From Heligmosomoides polygyrus polygyrus (lineage: Eukaryota; Nematoda; Chromadorea; Rhabditida; Heligmosomidae), in the NCBI GenBank assembly GCA_947396885.1, contig OX377205.1:25593407-25657406 (forward strand): 64,000 bases of DNA, read 5' to 3'. Of the stretch, positions 1-12,600 are shown one piece after another. The first letter of the stretch is position 1; every line of letters starts with the position of its first letter. The position numbers were made by a program, and so were the translations under genes. Below the pieces are notes generated by a model that searched no databases, was not told the origin of the DNA, and was given only the letters and a program-made list of their open reading frames with translations.

Positions 1-525
1 AATATTGTTTCTCAAAAGCTGAATTCCTTCTCTTAAACAGACATAACATATAGGCAGGGCGTCCGCAAGGCTTCCGGTATTGGTGTAAGCCCCAACTCTA
101 CACTAAAAATCGCTTTCGTGAGGTCTCTTGCTGGCAAGCATTCGAAGCCTCTTATGTTGTCGGGAAAACTTTGGTCCAGAAACCTTGCACGAAGGTGTTT
201 GATGATTTAGTGCTGCCGAACGTTAGGAGAACATTCAATTTTGAATGGGTTTTCTAGGACAGTCACAGAAAGGTGTTACGCTACTTGGGTGTAGGAGAGC
301 GGAATAAAGATGAAAATCGTAGCCTCCTCCCTTGCGACAGTACATGTTCTGCTGTATTACAAAAGTTACAACAAACCCGAAAACCTCGACAAAAAGACTA
401 CTGAAAGGTTAATCATTGTGGAAAACTTACATAAGTACTTTAAATTATTCAGGAAATTGGAGCTAGCTGAGTACAAGCGTTCGACTTCTAACTAAGGATA
501 AGTCCATTTTAAGGAAGTGCTTTAC

Positions 526-653
526 CACGTAGATTCCAGACTTGTAATGTACGAAGTCCTCGTACACTGCAAAAGAAGCTTGTACTGGTCCGTTTGTCAT
601 TATTTCTCTTTGTATGGTCGGTTCGTATCCATATACGTAGCTCGCGGATTGCC
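526..653 (-). CDS. Gene A exon: [13 protein letters not shown] segment
   Basis: 128 nt, acceptor AATTTCAG, donor GTAAAG. Encodes [20 protein letters not shown] then [20 protein letters not shown] and IYV. Same length and phase as the gene B exon at 53718. No sequence like the next exon ([11 protein letters not shown]) is visible in positions 1-525, so the last two exons lie outside. Confidence 0.92.
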
Positions 654-3600
654 CTGAAATTTGCTTTCATTGGCTCTCGAACAATCTACCGTGCACAATA
701 GAGTTTTAGAGTTACTCTTTTATTTACTAGTGGTTGCATTACTCTGCAATGTAACATTCACTTATTGTTTAATTATTTACGCGACTATATGTGTGACCGG
801 CAACAACAGAGATACAACCCAATGCAATATGTCGACAACAGTAATTGGTAGCAGCTGCATAATAACACTGAATGATTAAATACAAGAGCGAAATTAATAA
901 GAGTGTGCAACGTCTGGAGCGTCTCACGCTAGGAACCCATATGCTCACGGAGAACATTTTTAAAGGCGTAATTTGCTGGTAAAAATGCCTCAAAATGGGG
1001 TACGTTGCACACTATAGCTCTTTAAGATAAACACGATGTTCCTCTATAACAAAAGCTCTGTTTATCAAAACGTGGTGCAATCGACATTCTTCAGTAGAAT
1101 AGCAACATTTATAAAGTTTGACAGAAGTGAAACGCAAAGTAGGCACCGCTAAAACGAGAGAAAGTGGGTAATGTCCTTGGAAGATTGATAGCATTAAAGC
1201 TAGCTTTGACCAAAAGAGTAACAAAATGTGGCAAGAACCTTCCACATACCGTAAACTTTGTCAAACTGATAGCGTTTTCCGTAGCCGTACTGGCAGTACG
1301 GCTTGCATTTGGGCGTCCTATACAAGTGATCTTTTGGGCACTCGCCGTAGTAAGTCTGATTGGCATGTCGACCACAGGGGTGGAAAACGTACGGCTTGCA
1401 CGCATCCTGAAATCTCGAAGATGTTAGGAAATGTCCTATGCCAATACTTCAAATCGCCGAGTTTTACAAGAATTAATGAATATTTTTGCGAAAAGAGAAA
1501 AATAGTTAAAGAAAGGTATTTTCCAAACGTCGCAACCAAATTTCGACTTGTTTGTTAGTTAGATTTAGATTTAACAGAAGTGGTACACCGCAGCCGAAAC
1601 GAACTGACGCAGCATTATTGTGCATGCGTACCCCTCTGTTGCGATTTTGTCGTGTTAACGGGAAGAATGACGGGAACCCAGAGGACAGCCGCAGCACATG
1701 GACTTTACATATTGCATGCAACTTCGGAATGGCCGATGCTCTCTTGAACGGTGTCAAACTTAATTGAGAACGGCAAATTGCTACTTTTCGCTTGGACTGG
1801 ATGTTTCCTCTCCTACGTCCCGTTTGTTTCTCAAAACAAGCTGCATTTACACGAACTACGGAAAACACACAGGTGATTGGTCACGAAATGTTCACCACAG
1901 TAGAACACTAACCTTCTCCCCGTAAAGCCCTCCAGTACACACGCCTTTGTTGATGAGGTAGTTCCAGGCTTCAATGGTGTAGCCTCCGTCGCATCTGAAA
2001 TTAAGAAAGCAGTTCTTTGGAAAACTCAAGGAAGAAAACCACATAAAAAACAAAAATATTTTCAGGCAATAATTTTTTGGAAAATATAGTTTTTGCAGCG
2101 TTAGTTAATAGACAGGAATTGTTCCGTCAGATATTCTTGAAACTAGAATAACTTTAATGTCACACTATATACAAAAGTTGGATCTATCCTAGTCCGGGGG
2201 GCCACATAAGTAAAAAGTGTTATATGTAAAAAATCCACTTGGGACTTACCGTGCCGCCTCTATAGAACCACATGGGACCTAGACAAGTAAAATCACGAAG
2301 AAAAAAACGAAGAAATTATATTTGTAGCGGTTGAAAGCAGGCAAAGTTGTGTGCCCTCCTCACCATGTTAGATCCTGGTTATAACATGTTAGCCGGCGTC
2401 CAGCACGCGGCATGCGGCTTCATGCGCCCTCCCCACCATGTTAGATTCTGGTTATAACATGTCAGCCGGCGGTCAGCACGTGGCATGCCTCCAGTCCGTC
2501 GCTCTTTGCCCGCCGAGACGGTTGTAAACCGCGGCGATTTTTTATTTTTTTGTTTGTTCGTTCGTCTTTGGTTTCTTTTAGGTTCAAACTCGTTCTCTAG
2601 GAGCCGCTCGGTAAGTCTCAGTTAATTTTGTTACCTACTTTTTAGGTATGTGGCCCCCCGGACTAGGACAGATCCCAAAAGTTCTTCCATCTGTTATTCC
2701 GTCCGTGTATCCTTCCGCCCGCAAAATGACTAGAGCAAGGGCTCTATATCTGTGGGTCTCTGCTCTTGATTAACGTTTAAGCGGTGGTGATGTCCGTTCC
2801 TCGACGTGGTGCCAGTGGAAAGTGCCCGCTTTTGCGAGCCGAGCCGAACACGTACACTCGATTGCAGGCGACAGGCCCTTATGACATGGTGGCCATCGAA
2901 TACCCGTTGTCACTTGGCATGGCTGATGGTGCTACATGTGTCGCGAGATTAAGTTGGGCACATAACACGCAAAAATAAGGGGCTGTGGACGGCGGCATTA
3001 TAGCCAAACGTCGGCCTACTATTATCGATGTTTCCATGGTTAATTGCTTCAGGCGAGGATCACGCCAATGACAGGCCCTTGTGACAGGCCGGCCTACGAA
3101 GACCCATGTCACATCACATGGGGTATGATAAGTCATAGTTTTTGCAGCGCTAGTTTCTCGAGATAGTGCTACGGCGTCCGCGGGAGCCGACGCGCACTCG
3201 CAGAGCCCGGCGAGTGTGAGAAGTATGCGAGGGTCCCTGATGCGAGGATGGCATCGGGGGGGGGGGGGCAACTGAGCTAGTCCGAAAGTCCCGTAACGTA
3301 AGCAGGACCCGCGTGGCTACGCTGAACGTGGGTACGTTGACGGGCCGCTCGTGCGAGTTGGTTGAAGCACTGGAGCGAAGGAGAGTTGATTTCTGTGCGG
3401 TGCAGGAGACGAGGTGGTCCTGCCGCAAGTCAAGGGACATGGGACGTGGCTTCAAGGCCGTTCTATGTGGAAGTCCCAGGACCACCAGCGGTGTCGGAAT
3501 AATCGTCTGCGAACGATTTCGTGACTCGATTGTAAGCGTCGAGCGCTTTGACGATCGATTGATGAAGATCGTTGTCGCCGCTAAGGAGCGACTCTATCAC

Positions 3601-6600
3601 TTCTTCTCTGCGTATGCTCCGCAGATTGGCTGCTCTGATTAAGCCAAGGATGAGTTTAGGTACCTGCTTGATGAGAAGACAGCAGAGGTACCGTCGAAAG
3701 ATGTCATCATAGTCGCTGGTGACCTTAATGGGCACGTAGGTGCTGCGAAGGACGGGTACAGCTGTCATGGTGGTTTCGGATACGGGTCTCGTAACCCCGA
3801 TGGTGAGATTATTCTTGAGTATGCGGAATCGCATAGCCTCATCATTGTGAACACCGTTTTCCGAAAACGCGACTCCCACCTCATCTCATATTATAGTGGA
3901 AACTCCAAGTCTCAGATAGACTTTGTGCTTGTAAAGGATCGCGACCGGAGCTTTGTCACAGACGCGAAGGTCGTGCCGTATGAGACGGTCGCCCCACAGC
4001 ACCGACCGCTGATCTGTACTTTGAAGATCGCCTCTCCGAGGCTGAAGCAGGTCGAGCGATGCGGTGCTGCAAGAATCAAGTGGTGGCGAATGAAAGAGAA
4101 GGAAGCAGCTGTGATTTCTCGCTTGCGGTTACCGACAGTTACGACTGTCGATGAAACTTGGAAGAAAGCAACCGACGCGATACGCCAAGCTGCAGAGTTG
4201 GAACTCGGCATTACGAAGCCTGGACGACGCAAAGTCGACAAGCAGGCATGGCTGTGGACAGACGATGTGAAAGCGAAGGTTCGAGAGAAGACGTCGCTGT
4301 ATCATGTGTTTCTCGGCGACAGAACTGCCGACAACTGGCAGTAGTATCAGAAGGCGAAGAAGGCTGCAAAGAAAGCCGTGGCTGTTGCGAAAGCCACTCA
4401 TTATGGTGATGTCTACCGAAAGCTCGAATCGCGCGATGGTGAGCGGTATTTGTACCGGCTTGCTAAGAGCCGCCATCGCCAAACCGAGGACATTGAAAAG
4501 TTTGTTGGCACCAATGATGAGAGCGGCCACCTTCTGACAGACCGCAAAAAGGCGCTGAAGCGATGGCGTGGTTACTTTGAGGAAATTTCCACTATGGGAT
4601 TTCCTCATCCGGCCATCCCTTCTGTGGCTTCTGTTCACGGTCCCGTTCACAAGATCACCGTAGAGGAAACAGAAGCGACTCTGAAGAAGATGAAGATGAA
4701 GCCCGGTAAGGCGACAGGGCCGGATGATCTGGCAGCCGATGTTTGGAAGTCGAAGCTCTGGTATCCTGCTGAGTGGTTGACTGAGTTCTTCAACCAGGTA
4801 GTAAAGGAGAAGAAAGTACCGGAGTGTTGGCACAACAGTACGACGATTCCGATCTGGAAGAAGAAGGCAGTCCTGCGGACTGCTTCAATTACCGTCCGAT
4901 TCGCTTGCTTTCGCATAGCATGAAGATCTTCGAGCGAATCCTCGATAGAAGAATCCGTAAAATCGTCAAGCTCTCCGAGTCTCGGTGGGACCATTTATGC
5001 TATACACGCCGCCCGCCTCCTGGTGGAGAAGTATCGCGAGAGACAGAAGCCGGTGCATATCGCCTTTCTCGACTTGGAGAAGGCTTTCGACCGCGTACCG
5101 CGTGAGGTTATATGGTACGCCTTGCGACGACACAACGTACCTGAGGAACTTATAGAGTGGGTGCGGATGCTCTACTCTTGTCCAAAGAGTAGAGTGCAAG
5201 CTGCAGCTGGAACCTCAATAGAGTTTCCCATCTCTGTTGGGGTGCACCAAGGTTCAGCGCTTTCTCCGCTCCTCTTTGTTGTCGTCATGGATGCCATTAC
5301 GCGAGAACTTCAGCAGGCTGTTCCATTGGCGCTGCTTTATGCTGATAACGTGATGCTCGCTTGCGAAGAGAAAGACGATCTCGAGCGGCAGGTGCAAGCT
5401 TGGTGCGACCGTCTGGCGAGGTTCGGACTCAAATTGAACGTCAAGAAGACCGAGTACCTAACGACTGACGTGAACGAGTCCGGCTTCATTAAGATTAGCG
5501 GTACTGAACTTGCACGCACTTCGGTGTTTAAATACCTGGGAAGAACAATAGCGTCTGACGGCGGTCTGATGGTTGAAGTGAACTCACGCGTGAGTGCAGC
5601 TTGGTCCAAGTGGCATTCGCTGACTGGCGTGCTCTGCGATAGGAAGATCCCAGAGCACCTGAAGTCGAAGATTTACAAAGCCGTCGTGCGGCCAGTAGCG
5701 ATGTACGGCGCTGAGTGTTGGCCTGCGACTAAGGAAGTTGAAACGCGCCTCAGCGTCATGGTGACGAAGATGCTGCGCTGGACGGCTGGAGTCACCCGCA
5801 TGGACCGCATTTGAAATGATGCTATTCGGCAGAAGTTCGGTGTCGCGCCGATAGCGGACAAGATGCGCGAAGCTCGCTTGCGATGGTACGGCCACGTTCT
5901 GCGTGTAAAGGAAGACAGCGTCCGCAAGATAGGCCTTGAGTTGGAAGTATCTGGAAAGCGGCCTAGAGGATGCCCGAAGCAGCGTTGGTCCGATACGTTA
6001 CACACGGACATGAAAGTAGCTGGAGTCCCCCCTGATCAAGCGCAGTATCGGGAAAGGTGGCGTCGTAACACCAGAAGAGCGGACCCCGCGACGATGCGGG
6101 ACAAACGCTGAAGAAGAAGAAGAAGAGGATCACGCCAATATGACGATCTGTAGACTGACTTAATGACATGTAAATCCTGCCGAATGGTTGGCATGGATTT
6201 CTTGGGTGAAGCCCCAGCCTGTAGTGAGAACAGCAATTAGGGCCGGCTAAAAAATGCTGGCAGTGGAGATAAATTGTAGAAATATTAGCAGTGTTACAAT
6301 GTTTAGTACATGCGTAACCAGATAAACGGCTTATTTGTACATCAATTCTCTTGCTCTTATCACTATTTAAAACTATTTTGTCCGTATTGCTCGAAACTTT
6401 GCTTTCCGACCGTTCTGATTTAGTGGAAATTTTTCCAATGTGAAATAAAAGGACGTAGAGTAAACATTCGCGGACGCCTTCTTCATAAGTACCAGCACTG
6501 CTATTCTGCATCTGAACAGAACATATGTGCAGCTTTAGGACATGATGTTGTCCAACAATCGACATTGTTTAAATGGTGAAAGAAGCTCCGTGAGGGCGCA

Positions 6601-9600
6601 CCGGACGACCAGTTGGCCTTGGGCTCTTCTGGTAGCTCATCGAGAGCGATTTCAGCATTGATGCCGAGGTCTACTCTTCTCAATTCCAACGCGTGCAGGC
6701 TGACTTCCTTCAGAATCGGTTGAAACCACATGAATTCTACGGCCGTTGAGTTAGACCAGCTACCTTATAAAAGGGAAGCAGTTCTGTGTTCCAATGGATA
6801 TTACTTCGATTAAAGATTATTATTTGTTTTTTGTTAATAAACACTTTTGTAGGAGATGCCTGAGAGTCGACGAATTTATTTCCAACCTAATAATACCGAA
6901 ATTGAGAATTACAACAAAATAAAAAGAACAATTAGGTGGTGGTAGTTGAATATTTAACCGTTTTCAAACATTATTTATTTTTAAATTTCTGCAACACCTC
7001 AACCATAATCTCAAAATATAAAATTAGCATCCGATGTTGTCCAACTTTCTTGAAAAGGGAAGTCCGAGTGTCCGTCCGACTTGGTCTAACGAAAACCAGC
7101 GAGGTTTACATCTTGGTAGACACAGTCAGTTTCCAGAATTAATCGTTTGAGTTGAGAACCCCGAGAATATGTTGGCCGATGGAAAGGTTAGACTTCATGC
7201 AAACATCGTCGGTTGCCAAGCCATATCGATCAGGATGCTGATTTTCAGTCGGAGCTGATCGTATGAGGTGGGAGCAGTGAGAATGTGGTCGTTCGCGACA
7301 TTTTATCAATTTTTGCCTTTTTTTTTATTTTCATCATTTTTCGTTTTTCATTTGTATCGTTTTTCCCAATCATTTTTTGGATGAACGCTTAAAATGGATA
7401 ATCAAAATCACCTACAGTTGGAATGATTTCAGCAAGAGCCTACCACGCGAATTTGCGGTTTGATTGGCATACTTCACAACAAGTTGATATAGGTTGGTAC
7501 CGATTTCTAGAGTGAAGCTGCAGCCAATAATCACGCTGATGGCTAGGCAGCTGACTGCTGAAGCCCGCATAAGTGTGCACAGACAGGTGAAATATACGGG
7601 TAGCGTAGCCTGATATACAGGGTGTCTCAAAAAATGTATACACTGTTTGAAAGGTGATAAATTTCCTAATAGTAAAGGTACTAAAAAAATTAAAAGCTCT
7701 TGTGGAAGCTTAAGATAACAGAAATTTTCTGACATATGAGCAGAATGGAATGCGTCGTGTACTCGTCTGAAACCTTACATTTTGCGTTCGATTGATTGCG
7801 CTTCGCTTGAATACTTATAGTGATCTCTCCACAAAGTGGTCATCGAGAGTTTTGTGCTTTTTCAAGATTTAAAACACATTGACACACTACGTCTTGCGAA
7901 AATTGCAGGGTATCCTAAAGAAATTGAGGTAGTATTTAAAAGGTTTTAACACTGCTGTTACTGAAGCATGTGAAGATGTTTGAAACTCATATGATGCGCA
8001 GAGTAGCGCAGGTGTGTCATGCACATGGTCAAAGTTGCGCCATGCTCCTGCTTGAAACCTTGCATTTCAGGCATCGATTGATTGTGCATGAGCTGAATAC
8101 CTGCTACAATCTCGTTACCACTCGGCAATACTAGCCTGTGCTGTGCTTCTTTTAACGTTTTCCGTCGTTCCGTAGCTCAAAAACCAATTGAAACGTTTAT
8201 TTTGTGAAGAAATTATAACATGTATTCAAGCGAAGGACAATCGAGTGTAAAATGCAAAATTTCAAACAAGTGCATGGCACATTGCGAGCCGCTGGTATGC
8301 CGGAAAATTTCTATCTTAATAAGCATTTATATGAGTCTTTAAATTTCTCAGTGACTTTACTGTGAACAAAGCTATCACCTATCAAGCTGTGTATACATTT
8401 TTTGAGACCCCTGTATACGTAACCTCGACGGCTACGACCGAATTAACTCCTAGCGGAAAAAGGAAAAAAGACGATTTAAGCAGGGAACTTCAAAGGTTCA
8501 CGTACAATCGAAAAGAGCGTAGGCGATGCGATTCCTGAAAGCAACACCAAGCCCTTCATCTTCGCAAAGGTAGCGCCGCAGATGCTTAGGAATCACCTTA
8601 GAATCAAAGCATTCTCAGTGTTTGGAAGTATCAACAAACTTACCCACGGCCACACTGATCTCCACAGCACGCTAGAATATCGGTGTCCGATATAATAACC
8701 TGAAACGAGTGAGTGAGTCTGGATTTGTATATACGATCTTCATGTCAAACTGGACACTTTCCGAAACAAATTGGACACTCTTCTTTGTAGGCCTGTTGCT
8801 TTCGAAATCAGATTTCGAAATTGTCGAAACTTTCTTTAAGGAAATCAGATTAATTTAGTGTTCAATGAGAATTTGGTACGACTTTCCTTGAAGTTTTTAA
8901 TTCACCTGCTAAACAACAAAACCCACCTTTTGAAATTTTTCAAAAATTTTATTTTTCGAGAAAGTAGTAATTCAAAGCTTGTTTGAAAGTGCAGAATGGC
9001 GGTAATCTTACAGTGCTGAAAAAGATTGCGCCGTGCGCTGGTCTGGAATGTTGTGGGTTTTATTTGTTGATAACAAAAAATTTTGTTTACACGGAATTAA
9101 ATACTTGAAAATAGTTCAAAAAACCAATTCTTGATAGCACACTTCAGTGTGCTGTTTCAAGTGAGTTGCATTAACAATGCCATTAAATTAAATCGCAATA
9201 AGCAGGACGAGGGCACTGCATGATCTTCTCCTTTAACATGCTAAAACATCTTTGCGTTTTCGTACTTTAGAATGCGCCTTAAACCACAAATTTGCCTAAA
9301 ATTTGTGATTAAAAAAATAAGTCATAGTTTATTGATTTGTTGAAGCAAGTGAATTTTTAAAAACTGCTCAAAAATATTTCAAAATTTCTTTCCACAAGAA
9401 TTATTCTAACCTTCTTGGAAAGCCACGTTTAATCTGGTTTTGATATAGAAAGTGTTCAGTTTGATTTCATAAGCGTTAAACTTGCATAGAAGACTGCCCA
9501 GCTTGATTTGAAAAATCTTCACTTTGATCTGAAATGTGTCCGATTCGATTTGAAAACTGTCGTACTGTTTAAAGGCAGTACTTCATCTTGAATAAGGTTC

Positions 9601-12600
9601 TCTTAAAAGGCTGCTGAGGATTTTTCCTTACCTTTATGAATAAGCGAATGTAAGGGAAGAGATCAAACTCATCGAAGGTTATTTATGTAGTAAGGAAACT
9701 TTCCGCAATGAATTTACGTAAAAGGCGAAAGACTCTCATACGACAGTGCAAACCTTCAACAGGCCCCGTGACTGAACGCAGAGTCGGTCTGACATCGTCT
9801 CCGCCGCGGAGACAGCCCAGCAAGAGCCTGCAACAGACCTGTTGTAGAGTCTTTTCATTTAGCCGAATGCGGATTAGTCGGCAGGTTTGGTCGGCCTTGC
9901 ACAGACCTCGAGCTGCACAATGTTCGTGCTCAGCCAAACTAAGGCCGTGACTGGGTGATCACGGTGACGATCGGGAGAATATTCGTCAAGAAGCCAATGA
10001 ACCCTCAGGTAGGTCAGATGGTTTCCCATCAAGATGTAGGCTGGGGTACTCTTCGGTTACTAGCTGTTCATAAAACTATTAGATCACATATAGCATCGTT
10101 GTTGGTGGTTACTTGATCACATCCTCTGAACGAACATAAATAATGAATGAGCTATTTCACGTTATCTCTCACCTCACCTTGTTTCGCTTCCGGATTTTTT
10201 GACCTTTTCGTTTTGTAGCTAATATTACTCGCGATTTTTGGGCTGCATTAAAAGAAAAAATGGAATAGTTCTCGTGGTTTGGACATGCTGTTGACTGGTG
10301 CAGGTATAAGAAAATAGTTACAGGAATCCTGGAAAACAACACTAAGTATTTAAGTATTTTATGTTGAGATGGGATTGTTTCCTCTCGTAGAAATGAGGCA
10401 GTCCGGTAGAGCATAATTTCTTGTTCAAAATCGGAAAAAATTGCAGGTTCAACTTGTGCACAAGTCATATAAGCTTTCTATCTCTCCCGGTAAAATTGTA
10501 TTGTCTCTGAAGCACACTAAGGACAAAATTGCTCATCGGCTTGTTGCCATATATTGTTTGAAGGGTGATAACTTTACTCACAGTAAAGATACTAAAAAGC
10601 TAAAGGCTTTAGTGAAAGCAGTGAAAGCAGCAAGAAAGTAGAAATTTTATGACATATGAGAGGTTTGGGAAGCGCCATGCACACGGCTGAAATTTTGTGT
10701 TTTACACTCGATTGATTGTGTTCCGTTTGAATATACTTGTAATTATTCGCAAAGTGGCCATATCGGATGATTTGTGCTTCCTTTAAGGTTTAAAACTTGA
10801 AAATGCAATGTGGTTTGCTAAAAATGTAGGTGTTCCAAAAAATTCACGTACTGCTTGAAAGGTTCTTACATTTTTACAGCTAGTGAAGTTTTCGAAGATG
10901 TTTGAGACTCATATGAAAGCACAGGGTGACGAGGTTTCTATGGCGTGTAAAATAGTCAAGATTGCGACATTCCTCCACCTGAAACCTTGCATTTTGGTTG
11001 TGCATGGCCAGCTACAATCTTATTACTTCTTGGCCAGATTAAACCCTTATGTGCTTTTTTTCACTTTTTATTTTTTTTGTAGAACTTGAAAATTACGTGG
11101 AAGACACATGACATACGAGTTTTTTGAATGCACGATTTAAATAAGAGCAGGAGCCCCATTTTCAGAGATGGATTCTGTAGACTGATGAAACAGCATTCAA
11201 ACGGAATGGAGAGACTATTTGCAGCTACTGGGCAATGGAAAACGTTAAAGGAAGCACTGAACAGGTTAATCTAGCTAAGTAGTAACAAGATAACAACAAG
11301 CATTCAGCCCATGCACCTCCAATCAAATCTGAAATGCAAGGTTTCAGATGTGGGCATGGCGCAATCTGGATTATTTACACGTCGCGGAAATCCCGTTACT
11401 CCTTGCTTTCATATGAGTCTCAAACATCTTCAAAATTCTTCACTAGCAGCAATGTTAGAACCTCTCAAACAGAACGTGCATTTTTCAGCTTACCCTGCAT
11501 TCTTCGCCATCACTAGTGTTCCTTTTAGGTTTTAAACCTTGAAAGAAGCGCAATGCAATCGAGAGGGCTATTTTGTGAAAAGATTATAACAAACATTCAA
11601 GCGAAACACAATTGTTTGTCGAGTGTAAAACGCAACATTTCCGACGAGGGCACGGCACATTCCGTACCGCCTATATGTCAAAAATTCCTATTTTCTTCGG
11701 CTTTTATATGAGCCCTTAGCTTCTTATGTACCCTTACTGTAAGCAAAGTTATCATCTTTCAAACAATGTATACCTTTTTTGAGACACCCTATATTGCTAC
11801 GTAATAAGTGCAAAAATATTGGCGTAGAATTCTTTAGAAGGTTAGTTATGGCATCATGAGCTAGTCCGTAGATTTTTAATAGATGTCACTGTACCGCAGT
11901 TGGACTGGTCGCGAATTTGTCGAATTGATGGACAGTTCGGCCATGCATCGCGAGCGTCGAAGCTGTAAAAAAGATTGGGTAAGAGGGCGTGGAAGCACTA
12001 AGATGCTGTTTCGAAATTGGAATCAGAGTGAAGAAGGCGAGAAATATTGAACCCTCATATATTCACTAGACAACGATCCTTGCGATCCTGCTTCTCACAA
12101 TTCATATGGGCTGCAACTGCATTGTTCAGACCAGGGGTGCCCTTGTAATCTATGTTTCTGTGGGTGCCTTTCTTATTAGGCGGAATGTGAAGCCAAGCGT
12201 GAGCACGCATAATGTCAATCCTATCCTTTTTTCAATTTTTAGCCTTCATCTAAAAATACAGGGTGGCCCACAAATCCTGCAACAAAACTTAGGCGCATAA
12301 AAAAGGTCTAAAGAATGCACCAAATTTGGTACAATTTTAAGCAATATTTGCCGACGGTTTGGAGGTAATGGTGAAGCGTTATTGTTCATAAAGGGCCACT
12401 CCTGGATTGATAAGAGCTTTCGTGTGGGTTGCTTTGCAGAACGCGTCCCAGCGCCTCTTACGGAGTTTTATTTCTTATTCGTTCCAAGAAGGATATTAAA
12501 CAATAACTTTTCCAGGCTTTATAAAGCGGACATTTTCTCTAAGATGGTTAATAAACAAAAATTAAAAATCTAGAGATTCAGAAATTCCACAGCCAGTCTT

